Source of the DNA: Pterobdella sp. o SKG-2022
Lineage: Eukaryota; Annelida; Clitellata; Hirudinida; Piscicolidae
Length of the DNA: 64,000 nt
NCBI GenBank assembly: GCA_964035795.1
Contig: OZ038326.1
Span: forward strand, 8,649,700-8,713,699
Direction: 5' to 3'
The notes below the pieces were generated by a model, which was given only the letters and a program-made list of their open reading frames with translations, made no database searches and was not told the DNA's origin. Each line of letters starts with the position of its first letter. The stretch's first letter is position 1. Positions 12,712 through 22,120 of this stretch are shown here, piece by piece. Both the position numbers and the translations under genes were made by a program.

Positions 12712-15700
12712 GTTGAAACTGTGAGTGTTATTGAAACAACAAAATTTACAGACTTTCTTGTTGAAAGAGTCAGGTAGTACTTCTCCATTGGAGATTTTCT
12801 CCTCGATCAACTTGTCAATATTCACCTTCAAGTTGCTCACACAATCTTGAAAGATGGATCTGAGGACAGATAGGAGCACGTTGGAGAGTATGGGAGTGAT
12901 AACCTCAGGTCGGTCAAGCAAGCTGATCATTAGTTTCATGGGGTAAAGGGGTTTGTGGAGGTTGGAGGGAAGTTGACGATTGTCATGATGCATGAGAATG
13001 TTGGTGATGGAGTGGATAAGGAGGTCTTTGGTGAAGATATTGAAGTAGTTGTGTTCTTCTTGGCTGTCTTGAAACTTGGTGGTGCCATTGATGAAGGCAA
13101 CCTCGCATGGGTTGCCATTCAGATCCGTGCCCATCAACCAGGCCAGCAAACGCCTACTTAACGACATGTCTCGACGCAAGAGCACTCCCAAAGCACAGAT
13201 CATTACCTGGTATTTTGTATCATTTGAAAATATGGCTTGAAAATGTTCAAAAGTGCATATTTTAATTTTGTGAAAACACGTGGGTGCATTGAGGTACATT
13301 TTTTAGAAACGAAAGTGCTAAGGAACCTTAGTAACATCAGTTTTGGGCAGCTGGCAATTGTGGATAGGGAAGCAAGACACAAGCAGGTCGAGCACACAAC
13401 GTTGCACCAATGCTGTGGCATCTTCTAGCCCTGCACACAACGTCTGCACCTTCAGCAACATTTCAATCTATTCTTTAAATTTGAACCAATTACGAAATCA
13501 AATCAATTAGCAGTATGATTATAGTGGCATTAACTTCAGGAGTTTCTAGACCACTGAGTATTATGAACTTTGAATGCAATGTAATGTAATGTAAGTTTTC
13601 TTAGATAAAAAAATTTAAAAAAACTATGCTGGTATAACTAAATAAAAAAAAAAGAGTTAACCAAGATTATATGAATAAAAGGTCTGTTGTTTGAAACAAA
13701 AGCATTTAAAATATAGAAAAATAAAAAAATTTTAAACCGTTTTTTATCAGTGACCTCTTGGAAAAGGGAAAGATGCTGACTATAATAAAATGCTACTGAT
13801 ACTCAGATGTTTGACACATGCAATGAGGACGAGATGGTGAGGCATATAACAAAGTGTTATTGATCAACAAATTCGATAGCATATTGAAATAGAAAGCTTT
13901 TAAATATTTGTAATAAGACAGACTAGCAAATGGATGTTGGTGCCCATGATGAAGATTTGGTCGTCCATGGGTTGGCGCCTGTCAAAGTGGTTCATGATGT
14001 AGGTCAGACCCGCATACCTGATGTTGGCGCTCGTAAGCACACACTCCCATAAACATGTGAAAAAATAACTCTTTTCCACGCATTGGCATAGCGACTCCAG
14101 GAGTTGATTTATCCTGCAATACATTTCAATTAATATCAATTTATAAATGCTCAAAAATTCAAAAAAATTAACTGCAAGCACCTCTCATAGAACTCAGAAC
14201 CATTTTCGAGGCCTGGCAGCAGGGCCAAGAGGAGGCCAGGAATGGCAGGCCTCAACGCCCCCCCAAGTGTCACTAGATGCGTCTCATACAAATTCAACAG
14301 GGTAGGCCTCACATTTATTCTTGAATATCCAAGTAAAGGAAAAAGACCAGTAGTGTAGATGAAGAGATCTTCTGCCAGTTGAGAGGGTCCGATGCAGTTG
14401 AAAATGATATCGAATGTTTCCAAAGCCTTCAAATGCACGCCACTGGGCAGAGAATGGTGCAAGCATTGAGCCAGTCTCTTGCTGATGAGGAACTTGCGAG
14501 GAATCACTGCATACTTGCTGTTTTGTCTGAGCACCTGTTATTTTGTTTTCATTCTCTCCAAGCTTATTTAGAAAAATTATCAAAATTCTAAGTTAATTTC
14601 GAATAGTTTTAACTAATTAAGTTATAAACGAAATAATTGAAATTTAAAAAAATGCATTTAAATAATAATAATTATTTTCCTAAATTAATATGGAATAATA
14701 TTTTATTATTATTAGTTATCCCCCGCACAGCGAATTGTCTGAGCGTTACCACGAACAATGGCCAATAACAAACTTTCGAACAGCCTTTTAGGTTCTCTGG
14801 ACTCATCTTTAGCCTTAGATATGCGATTTCCCAAATCAGAAAAAAAAAGGCATGAGAACCCAAGATACCAGAGGTTTTAACCGCTAACGGGACGAAAATA
14901 TGGCTATCTGCAAGGCTTCGATATTTTTGTATTTTCGCCATTTCTGCTTGTTGGGAAGCCCAGCCGGGATTGGCTAAAGTTTGAAGCAAGTGTGAAGGCG
15001 AAAAAGAATCAGAGCAGGTAGCGTCCCAGATGAGGCATTGCCAGCCTTATAAGGGAAAATGGTAAACACGTTTGGCCGTTTGCCGTCTCCTCTGTCAAAG
15101 CTTACCGGTTTTAGCTTTGTCTAGGACGCGTTTGATCAAATCGTTCAGTACCTGATGTATAGGGATGCGTTCAGCACTCAATTTGCAGAATAACGGATGT
15201 CTGCCAAGAACGTATATTTGAGCTTCGCATCGACGTTTGTGCGGCGAGCATAAACGCAATCCAAGACGGAGGGATATCGCAATTCTGAAAGATTCGTCGT
15301 CTAGAAGCCCGCCCGTTGCTGAATGGCAAACATCTCAGCCAGGCACCACAGCAATTTTGTGAGGCAATTATTATCACTCTTTTTTCACTGAAATCTTTTC
15401 CGATCTAACCACAACTTTCTCACATCCTATCTTTTCTCTTTATATTTTAGTTGATTCCAATATACAATTAAATAACAAAACCAACACTAACAAATTTTTG
15501 ATCTTTTAAATCACAATTGCCACTTGTTGTTTGGCATTGGTGCCATTTGTTGTTTGGCATTGGTGCCACTTGTGATTTGGCATTGGTGCCACTTGTTGTT
15601 TAGCATTGGTGTCACTTGTTGTTTGGCATTGGTGCCAGAGTAAGGATACTGACTGGCACATTTAAAGCTGCCGAGTCGAGTGCATATTATCAGCTTCTGC

Positions 15701-16576
15701 ACTATCACTTCTCTTTTCTATCTTCTCAACCTGATAATGCTTCCTGAGTTTTTTGGCCTATAATCATCTTTTTGCTCTACATTACCTCTTATGCCATATA
15801 TGTTGCTTTCTCTTCCTCTTATCAGAATCCCTCACTTCCTCAATTAAAATCCTTCTTCACTTATTTAATCTTTTCTAAAAACTTTTTTCAATAAGCAAAG
15901 TGCCTCCAAGCAAGGCAAGTTATTTCATGGTACTAGTTAAAAGCAGTGCAGCTTTTGTAAATTTTTCAAAAAGGTAGAACCGAGCAGCACATAACATTCT
16001 CTAGATCTCAAATGTCTGAAAATCAAAGAATTTTAAATGCTGGAAACTCCAGATTGGATTAAATGGGAAACAACAATTTTGGTTCTGAAATAGGCACTGT
16101 CCCAAAAGCTCATGGAATGGGCCTCTTAGTGTACTGTGGGTGCCCCTTATGCTTTCACCCTCATTATTGGTCCCATAATACTGAATAACAAGCACTTTAT
16201 CTCCTTGAGATATTTTTTAGCAAATATATAACAGTTAAGCTTTTCAAATAAATATAGAGTCCAGATAAAAACCAATTTTGTTTGTTCCAAAATTTGTGCT
16301 AGTGTAATAAAAAGATTCATATTTATCATTATCATAGTATGAATTTGATAACACTTATGAAAAACTCAAAAAAAAAAACTACCTTGTTAAGTTTATCAAG
16401 AGGATTTATGAGATCAGCCCAATCACTGGTGCTCTCAAAAGACTTTAAAGCTTTATCCACCTGTCCATGATAACAACATTAAAAATTCGATACACTCTTA
16501 ATTTTGCTGAAATTACCTGAGAAACATAACTTTTGTATTTTGAATTCAATTCTTTTTCTGAAACTGCTTTGGACAT
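181..16576 (-). CDS. DOP1: DOP1/Dopey homologue, 22 exons, C-terminus beyond left edge
   Basis: Large leucine-zipper-type Dopey protein, known from yeast and animals to act with MON2 in endosome-Golgi traffic. Exons, in gene order: 16576-16517, 16460-16383, 14534-14182, 14113-13924, 13449-13327, 13206-12754, 11519-11286, 11227-11079, 8752-8281, 8214-8008, 7908-7621, 7561-7473, 6241-6032, 5978-4795, 4353-3789, 3617-3407, 3155-2958, 2839-2717, 2124-2066, 610-529, 476-301, 250-181. Every junction uses GT/AG and keeps phase, giving about 1858 residues without a stop. Diagnostic segments are KRLAQCLHHSLPSGVHLKAL, LLRRDMSLSRRLLAWLMG and LLEPLFKVLLHPDTAR, all colinear with vertebrate DOP1. The last 450-600 residues lie left of the window. 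Exon boundaries are inferred from homology and phase, not from transcripts. Confidence 0.93.
620..2055. repeat. 16-bp minisatellite filling a DOP1 intron
   Basis: About 85-90 copies of a 16-bp unit, plus-strand consensus TGGGGATGTGATGTGA or TAGGGATGTGATGTGA, with shorter and longer variants (GATTTGATGTGATGTGA, GATATGATGTGATAG, GATGTGCTGTAATGG). The unit is not a multiple of three and contains no stop in any minus-strand frame, so long open frames rich in His, Ile, Thr, Ser and Pro appear in more than one frame. They are not genes. The array covers nearly all of the intron 611-2065 between DOP1 exons 19 and 20. On the transcribed (minus) strand it is almost free of G. Confidence 0.95.
2465..2660. 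repeat. Dispersed repeat, copy 1 (DOP1 intron)
   Basis: The stretch around CCAAATGACAACGATACC, followed by TATCCAGGTTATAACAGG and AAGCAG, recurs in the same order at about 63510-63610. The two copies are clearly related but diverged. No coding potential is seen. It is probably a fragment of a mobile element whose full form is not in this window. Confidence 0.65.
3407..5978 (-). CDS. DOP1: DOP1 exons 14-16
   Basis: Exon 14 (5978-4795, 1184 bp) is the largest exon. It begins with the conserved RVSVQ junction across a 53-bp intron, then a poorly conserved serine- and acid-rich linker, then conserved HPLKSYILFYRKKYDQTRV and the helical run ending at FQQLGQVVMQ. Exon 15 (4353-3789) encodes SKVKYIYMNVLKCF, FLKVLVSLVRLEEQVK and WIKLVENLMGHL. 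Exon 16 (3617-3407) encodes FNIDHYTFLLKSLTNIYHYC, matching the vertebrate MILTLLEGITAIIHYC segment. The 440-bp intron 4354-4794 contains a palindromic foldback element. Confidence 0.9.
4561..4743. mobile_element. Foldback (palindromic) element in a DOP1 intron
   Basis: The left arm, about 4561-4629 (TATCAACAGTTTTCAACGTC...AAAATAGCTAT), is repeated in inverted form at about 4670-4743, with a loop of about 40 bp. Arms are close to 70 bp with few mismatches. There is no coding sequence. This structure is typical of a foldback-type MITE or of two head-to-head copies. Short TGTAATGTAAT runs sit just outside both arms (4549-4560 and 4777-4790), like the tail of the tRNA-derived SINE. Confidence 0.75.
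6032..8752 (-). CDS. DOP1: DOP1 exons 9-13, central region
   Basis: Exon 9 (8752-8281) encodes an acidic stretch then AVKAFIDIYLQLFQQIM. A 57-bp piece inside it (about 8640-8696, GT...AG, in frame) could be a further short intron or retained coding sequence. Exon 10 (8214-8008) gives LPGWLGALLTMCC and an acidic EEDEDEDGE loop. Exon 11 (7908-7621) gives VELLHHIHQQC then CEQVI. Exon 12 (7561-7473) gives DERMRVVAQFLTFWDCLKDM. Exon 13 (6241-6032) gives FVFDTVIPRCILMVLDNLS and LEPLFKVLLHPDTAR. Order and content follow vertebrate DOP1. Introns of 66, 99 and 59 bp alternate with one of 1.23 kb (6242-7472). Confidence 0.88.
6242..7472. other. DOP1 intron with a weak LINE-like piece
   Basis: This 1.23 kb intron is AT-rich and mostly without recognisable content. 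Around 7150-7260 on the plus strand, a frame reads RWFGYIISKANI, similar to the RWFGHV segment near the C-terminus of several LINE polymerases seen elsewhere in the window. It is at best a short, decayed LINE 3' fragment. Confidence 0.35.
8812..10278 (-). mobile_element. Degenerate Tc1/mariner transposon in a DOP1 intron
   Basis: The ends form imperfect terminal inverted repeats of about 28 bp: plus-strand TAGCGCAGCTCACAAAATAT at the left and, read on the minus strand, TAGTGCTGCTCATAAAAATT at the right. Each end abuts a TA, the usual mariner target. Minus-strand frames keep Tc1 transposase traces: KFNFDGPDVWKYYRQDP around 9490-9560 (compare the family's KFNLDGPDG-Y-W-D motif) and PLEYVKSLIGS around 9095-9140 near the C-terminus. 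Frames are broken by stops and shifts, so it is inactive. It lies in the intron 8753-11078. Confidence 0.75.
11079..11519 (-). CDS. DOP1: DOP1 exons 7-8, with poly-serine tract
   Basis: Exon 7 (11519-11286) encodes the conserved ASILFNHFEPSFIWPFIS segment, equivalent to LLFNSFEPYYMWDYIA in vertebrates, then FSDIFNFLIDKLSA. Between them is a run of eleven serines, encoded by a GAA/GAG-type purine run on the plus strand at about 11351-11390. The run is in frame. Exon 8 (11227-11079) encodes DTLIEVQSVHFPRLI and continues to the LNNIC junction. The intron between them is 58 bp. Upstream of exon 7 is a 1.2 kb intron holding a LINE fragment; downstream is a 2.3 kb intron holding a Tc1/mariner element. 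Confidence 0.88.
11705..12345 (+). pseudogene. LINE 3' fragment (reverse transcriptase C-terminal region)
   Basis: An open frame from about 11731 to 12237 encodes VEESINRA-like and VKLFKSVILPILLYGSETWN, then QVFVNRCLRIITGTSLWDKM and QLLGHVERM. The YGSETW and LGHVERM motifs are typical of the region after the polymerase domain in RTE/L1-type non-LTR retrotransposons. The endonuclease and catalytic YADD parts are absent. The fragment lies antisense inside a DOP1 intron. Confidence 0.8.
12676..12713. repeat. (GT)n microsatellite
   Basis: A GT/TG dinucleotide run, slightly interrupted, lies within the DOP1 intron just beyond exon 6. It accounts for the threonine/histidine-rich end of the open frame that extends past the exon 6 splice donor. 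Confidence 0.9.
12754..16576 (-). CDS. DOP1: DOP1 exons 1-6: start codon and conserved N-terminal Dopey domain
   Basis: Exon 1 (16576-16517) encodes a 20-residue start, MSKAVSEKELNSKYKSYVSQ, matching the family pattern of a short acidic lead followed by a K-Y-K/R-S/N-Y-V motif. This supports the chosen start. Exon 2 gives VDKALKSFESTSDWADL. Exon 3 carries the family-defining KRLAQCLH...GVHLKALETF block and the LPGLENGSEFYER end. Exons 4-6 continue to LVQRC, RRDMSLSRRLLAWLMG and MISLLDRPEV. Introns are 56 bp (16461-16516), about 1.85 kb with a LINE piece and a 23-bp tandem repeat (14535-16382), 68 bp, 474 bp and 120 bp. This is the most conserved part of Dopey proteins and makes the assignment firm. 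Confidence 0.93.
14690..15390 (-). pseudogene. LINE 3' fragment
   Basis: On the minus strand, broken frames encode WIAFMLAAQTSMRSSNIRSW and, downstream, a segment like YRSLADSHIFVPLAVKTSG ending in VRGN-like residues. This is the familiar C-terminal block of a LINE polymerase lineage (Y..L...Y.FVPVAVET.G...RG NA). At least two frame changes are needed to join the pieces. It lies in the DOP1 intron between exons 2 and 3, in sense orientation. Confidence 0.6.
15521..15640. repeat. 23-bp tandem repeat, five copies
   Basis: Five copies of a unit close to CACTTGTTGTTTGGCATTGG plus TGC occur head to tail with a few substitutions (GATTTGG, TTTAGC). The array lies in the DOP1 intron 14535-16382. No function is visible. 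Confidence 0.9.
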
Positions 16577-17680
16577 TTCTCTCAATTTCACATCTGAGCT
16601 GTTTTATTGTTTTTTTTTGCCATAACAAAAAATATTGTGAAAATAAAAAATTCTTTTTCAACTTTATTAAAACCCTTACGCAAGCTTTTGGTTTAACAAG
16701 AACACTTGGAAGTGAACTATTTTTGACTATCTTGATGCTAAAATTTAAACACAAAGTATATAATTTCGTAATTATAAAAAATTTTTTAGCCTTAATATTT
16801 GTCTAATAAATGCGAACAATTGATTTTATTTTAAAAATAAACTAAAAGTTAAAAAGTCTAAAATTGGTGAAACTTAAATGGCTACTCACTTACTTCATGG
16901 TAAAAAAAATAAATTTTATTTTAATATATTTTACCAAATATATGATAAAAACACATCTATTTTTAAAGCGAAACTCTTATACAATTTTTGGATACCTTTT
17001 ACGTAGAATAGGATGAACAAAATATTCCCAGTACTAAAACAGTTTAGTTTAACTTATAAATAAAGATTTGTATTTTGAAGCTTAGAACAATAAAAGCAAA
17101 TTTAAAAGTGACCATTGCAAAATCATCAACTTTTGCCCTGATACTTTCTTTGACTGACTTTTAAGTTTATAATGGTTTTGAATAATTTGACTGGTCCTCC
17201 CAAATGAGCATTTTTGGGATACTATACATCAAGCAAGAAAAAGACAAATCATGCTATTGTTTTTGAGCAGGAAAGAGAGCTGCTAGAGCTTCCTAGTTGA
17301 GCCACTGAGAAGGAAGAAGATTGCTTTTCATATCACTCTTGTATTGGTGAGCTAGCTAGAAGGAACTCTCTAATGGCATCTCGAAAAATAACCATGGTGA
17401 ATGGCGTTTTTTATATGAAGTTTTGAGAGCGTTCTTCAAAGAATTTTTGACTTGACACCCAGAAATATAATCGGGAATGAAGTAAACTGCTTTTTCAAAT
17501 CCTTCAAACACCTACACTTAGTTTTGAGCTGACATCATTCACCAATCTGCGAAACACCATTTTGAACCTTCGATTCAGACTGCAGTAGAGTGAAACCACG
17601 GTTTTTTTCCAACACAGCTAGAGACTCTATAGAAGCAAATTCTTCGAATTGTTCATATTTATGCAAAAAAATGAATAAAT
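16577..17680. other. DOP1 5' flank, no clear gene
   Basis: This AT-rich sequence upstream of the DOP1 start codon should contain its promoter and any non-coding 5' exon. No TATA box, CpG cluster or coding frame stands out. Short open frames on both strands have the low-complexity Phe/Lys/Asn composition expected of random AT-rich DNA. Confidence 0.4.
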
Positions 17681-18142
17681 ATGTTTGGTCAAAATAAATC
17701 TACAAATTTGAAAATGTCAGGTTTGAAACTTTTGTGTAGAGACAAAGACATGCCGATAACAGGCGGCAAAAATGAACTTTTGTCTCGACTGAACCAACAT
17801 GAAGACAAAGCTCTCAATGAATGCACATTCGTAAAAAACTCCGATGTACCACAAATTTCAGTTACGGAAGACACAGTAAGTAAAAACTGGCTAAGTAAAA
17901 AAACTGGTACTTCAAAAGGAAAACTTAAAGAAAGAAAACCAAGAACTAAAACTGAAAAAAACAAAAAAACTGAAAACAATTCTGATAAACCAGGCAAAAC
18001 CAATGCCAAAAAAGATTTTGATACAATAAACCAAAAATTAGATTTCATTAATGATGATTTGAAAATATTTTATAACGATGTGAGAACATTTCAAAAAGAA
18101 ATGAATAAATTAACAACATCAAAGGCAATGAAGTTAATGTAA
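17681..18142 (+). CDS. SAP-like domain plus coiled-coil protein, unknown
   Basis: A 153-residue open frame. Residues about 13-40 read MSGLKLLCRDKDMPITGGKN followed by ELLSRL, which fits the SAP motif (a helix, a turn with G-x-K, a second helix) used by nuclear proteins to bind DNA. A lysine-rich basic stretch follows (residues about 75-110), then a possible coiled coil (about 113-150). AT content and placement among transposons leave open whether this is a small host gene, an exon, or the first ORF of a retroelement. The start at 17681 is the first Met; the SAP motif itself begins with a later Met. Confidence 0.4.
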   Translation: MFGQNKSTNLKMSGLKLLCRDKDMPITGGKNELLSRLNQHEDKALNECTFVKNSDVPQISVTEDTVSKNWLSKKTGTSKGKLKERKPRTKTEKNKKTENNSDKPGKTNAKKDFDTINQKLDFINDDLKIFYNDVRTFQKEMNKLTTSKAMKLM

Positions 18143-19363
18143 CTTTTTAGAGACATCTTAAATTTACTTATAAATAATATTTGACATAAGCAAGCACGCA
18201 CGAGAATGGTCCCAGGGAAAAGTTGGGTGAGTCTTGATGACAGAAATCTAGGCGAGGCTACGGCACGGCGTGACGCCCATTTACAGAGCCTTCACGCACA
18301 TCTCGACAAAATCACAAAAATGAATTTGATTTTAAATTATTCGAGTATATTAATGCATTATTTGATTTTTTTGATGTTAATAAGTAGTTTTCTTTATTTG
18401 CGTCCACTGAATGAAGAGCACGCGTAAAGCTTAATTATACCACAAACTTTTGTGGAAAAATGATTGAACTGAATTATTTGAAACTTACGAGGTATATTAT
18501 CTTTATTTATGCTGTTTAAGGCCAGAGAATTGTTGGTGCTAGAGGGAGAGATTTCAGGTTGGTTGAGTCATACAATGATCTTTTTATTATTTCTTAAATA
18601 TTTTAAATATTAATGGAAAATAACACATTAAATAAAGAATGACAACTGATACCAAATCCTCTCATCCAAAGGTGTTACTCAAGGCTTGAGTTTGTGGTTA
18701 CAAGATTAGCTTCAAAAATATTAAATTGTTAGAAAACTACGTCGAATCCCTCATGTAGCAGTATTTATGTAAATAAATATGCGCATACTGGTTTTCAGAA
18801 TCATATTCTGAACAAGTATACATTATCGAATTACTGAATATGTGAAATTTTCATTAACTTAATATTACTTTATATCTTTTTTATTTCTTGTCACACTTTT
18901 ATCGGATACATTGATTGCATAATGAAAATTACCTTTAAAAGGCCTGTGGCCTTACTTCTCATTTTTACTTCACAGACCTTAAAACCTCTTTCAAAATTTG
19001 ATTTTCCTCCACTATTAGGTCATCATTCGCATGCTTACTAAGCTTTGAACCACATCACATATACTCGAAAATATCTCAACACTTAAAAATATGGACCTCA
19101 AAGATGAACTTGCCAAACGAAGAATGTAGAGAAGAGCCATTATGTGACCCCGTCCGACCCATGCTAGCATGGAAAAGGACACAAAACGATGATAATGTTA
19201 AAAAATACGATAACTTGATAGCTTTATTGAAGTCATATTTATTTGAACTGCCTCTTCCACTTCCTATGCTGTAATTTCTTCACCCAAAGCGTCTTCAACC
19301 GGTTTAGTTGGAATGGATTCAACTAGCTATGAATTGAATTCTGAAGGTCTATTTAGAAGATCG
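18143..19363. other. Gene-poor stretch with a LINE/SINE-type tail
   Basis: No supported coding region is seen. At about 19139-19195 the sequence GACCCATGCTAGCATGGAAA, followed by an ACACAAAACGATGATAATG run, resembles 3' tails of repeats that I recall as common in molluscs and other lophotrochozoans. It is probably the end of an otherwise decayed element. Confidence 0.4.
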
Positions 19364-19840
19364 TCAGTGTTCTTTCCATCTGTTTAAGATGCCGAATGGG
19401 TCGCGAATGAGATGCTTATTATCTTTGCTTTTCAAAGGCATGATAGAGAAACTAGAAGGGCCATAAACCTCGCGCAATAGACTGTAAAATACTCTGGTGT
19501 TCTTAGTTTCAGCTGCTAATTGGATCTCATCAGCCCTCTTACTCCACCAAGTATTTTGCATTTTTCTTAATTCGCGCTGTATTTCGGTTTTGATGGAATT
19601 AAACCTGGATATCAAACTTTATAACTCATGAGAACCGGTCACGCACTTGGACAAAGCATTATATGCCTTTGACTTAGATTCTAGTAATGACTGTATTGTC
19701 ACGTCGTTTTCATCAAACCACTCTCGGTTCAATGGTGAGAAAATAGACAGTTTATTGTGGTAGGAGCATTGTATTAGAAGTTCCCATGAGCACACTGAAG
19801 GTTTTGTTTTGGCCTCTATCAATGGTGTTTGTGTTGTTGT
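19364..19840 (-). pseudogene. RTE-like LINE fragment (linker between endonuclease and polymerase)
   Basis: Two adjacent minus-strand frames encode RREWFDEN-type sequence (NREWFDENDVTIQSLLESKS) and then ELRKMQNTWWSKRADEIQLA ... VYGPSS. This block, with the ..MQN.WW...A.EIQ.AA.. pattern, is the linker typical of an RTE-type element family common in invertebrates. A stop lies between the two frames. The polymerase domain is missing here, but a related polymerase fragment is at 27060-28140. Confidence 0.75.
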
Positions 19841-21060
19841 TTGGTGTAAAGTTACCAGCGGTTAGTTCAATAGTTTTTCTCCAGGTTTTAACTTGTTTTC
19901 TTTGTTACAACAAAGCCATTGCAATAGAGCAACTTTAAACTTTTCAGAAAGAATATCAAGTGTTGTAACAACAAAAGCTTGTGAAACTCATGTTAAGTAA
20001 GAACACAACACATTTAAATATTACTATAAATCCAAATGATATTAATAGAGAAGGATTTGGATTTTTCAAAAAATGTATTGCATATCTATTTGAATATGAA
20101 ATAGAGAAATAATAATAAATATTATACTATTTAACCAATATTATATAATGAAGAAATTTTTAATGACATTTGCTAACTTTGAGAAAATTGTAATATTTTT
20201 GTAGATAATAACTAGCAAACAAAAAATACATAACATTTAACATTGTTCAATACATAAATCCAGTTTTTGTAGTATTAGAACATCAGATATTCAACTAAAT
20301 ATGCGCAAAATTTAGATATTCAAAGCATAAAATATACATCAACACATTGATATGTATATACATATATTTGCCTTTAATTTTAACTATAGAAACTGTAACA
20401 AATATATTGAAACCCCCATTTAGATTATATAGTATATGCTAAATCACTATGTGGTATTTTACTATTTGAGTAATACACTAAATGAAAAAAGTTGACTAAA
20501 AAAAATATAACATAAAAAAAATGACCAATGGTAACGTTTCGGAATATATTTTCTAAAAAAAACAAACAAATTTATATTCATGTCTAAAATTTTGTTAGAA
20601 ATAAAAAAAAACTCATCCAAAAGTATTCCATTTTTCAAATTTTCACGAGCCGTTACCTTTTTTCTAAAATTTTTTTAATTCCTAAAGAAAGCTTATAAAA
20701 AAGACATTTGAAAAAAAAAAATGAAATAATTATAATTTGAGTTATAACTAATTGCTTACATAGTTAAACTTAAATTTAACTAAGACATCGGACAATCGGT
20801 CATTTTTCATAAATCGACGTAAAAAAATTTTCAATGAAATTAAATTAAAAAAAAATAATATAATAATATATAATTTAAAAGAAGAAATCAATATTTTCAA
20901 AAATTCATATAATATTTTCAATAACCTAAAAAAGAAAATATACAAAAAGTTCATAGAATATAAAACTGAAAATAAAACTAGGCCAATCTTGGTAAGTTTC
21001 AAAAGCATGAATGATAAGTATTCAATTTTTCAATAACTGAAAAAATATGAGACAAAGGAA
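19841..21060. other. AT-rich intergenic DNA
   Basis: Very AT-rich sequence with homopolymer runs and no supported gene, RNA or repeat. A short basic open frame at 21063-21281 follows, which I do not recognise. Confidence 0.5.
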
Positions 21061-21334
21061 TAATGGATGGAGCAGCTGCAGAATTGCACATGAAATCACT
21101 TCAACCCAAAGAAGTGAATACAAAAAACTCCAAAACAAGGCCAAAGAGCTCAGTAAAGACTTTTTTATTTAGTGAGAGGAGCTTCTCAAAAACTGTATCT
21201 AAAAAAAGTGAAGAAAACCCAATAGAAAAATCCAAGAATTCTATCGAAGTAACTTATGGACATTCAGCAATTTATGAATAATTTGATTATCGGACATTCT
21301 TTAGAGACATCGTATGTATTTTTTTTCAATATTT

Positions 21335-21508
21335 TGTAACGAAAAAAAATCAAATAAGAGGAGTTTTTAATACATTTATTGAGAATCAAAAGCTATCCTT
21401 TTCGTTAAGTTTAGCCTTATAATAAGCCTAAACTTCTTGAAAAGGATAGCTTTTGATTCTCAATAAACGTATAAAAAATTCCTCTCATTTGATGTCTTTC
21501 GTAACAAA
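21335..21508. mobile_element. Foldback (palindromic) element
   Basis: The left arm, about 21338-21411 (ATCAAATAAGAGGAGTTTTT...GAGAATCAAAAGCTATCC), is matched in inverted orientation by about 21437-21508. Arms are about 70 bp; the loop is about 25 bp. No open frame is present. It resembles the other foldback elements in structure, but its arms differ from those carrying the GCTTTTCGTAAG core. Confidence 0.75.
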
Positions 21509-21754
21509 TTATTGGACATATTAATATTGGACTCATTAATATATTCAAATAAAATATCATAAAAAACCTAAAATTAAAAAATTATTAGATTAGTTTTTTC
21601 TTAGATTTAAGTAGCATTTGACAATTTGCAATCACTTTTTAAATATTTTCGATTAATTGAAAAATAATTAAAAAAAACTTAGAAAATAATTTTAAAATAA
21701 TTAAAAAAATATTTCGAAAAATTTTAATAAAAAATCTTCGTTAGTTGTCTCCAC

Positions 21755-22120
21755 GATCTAAAATGTTGGGCTTATTTACTCTCTTTTCTATTGTACTGCC
21801 GCAGTTCCTTTTCTCTGTAACCATTGTCAAGTTCTTCCAAATATAATTGTTTTTTCGAAGTGCCCAGTCGATTGTGCTCAGAAAAACTTCAATCATATGT
21901 TCATTTTGAACCCATTCTTTAAGTTCTTTTAAGATTTTCGTGCAGTCTGTACAAACGTGTTGCTAAAGTGACTTTCACTTCTGGAGCAAGTTTGGATTTT
22001 TTTCACCTCCCATTTGAGCTTTCGTAGTTTTACCAGTTGTTAAACTTTTTATAACAGCGTCAACAGCATGGAAATTATTTCTTTTATAGAATTACCATCG
22101 AACATTTTAAAATTATTCTT
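21755..22120 (-). pseudogene. Decayed coding-like segment, unknown
   Basis: Minus-strand frames read MFDGNSIKEIISML, AVDAVIKSLTTGKTTKAQMG and, after a frame change, LKELKEWVQNEHMIEVFLST then IDWALRKNNYIWKNL. Amino-acid composition is protein-like compared with the surrounding AT-rich DNA, but at least two frame changes are needed. I do not recognise the family. It could be transposon-derived. Confidence 0.3.

Noticed and set aside
12652..12753. C-terminal extension of DOP1 exon 6 into a Thr/His-rich tail
   Set aside because: It is the (GT)n microsatellite read past the splice donor; exon 7 joins in phase at 12754/11519.
16479..16806. Overlapping Phe/Lys/Asn-rich frames on both strands near the DOP1 start
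   Set aside because: Only the third minus-strand frame fits DOP1 exon 1; the others are shadows in AT-rich sequence.
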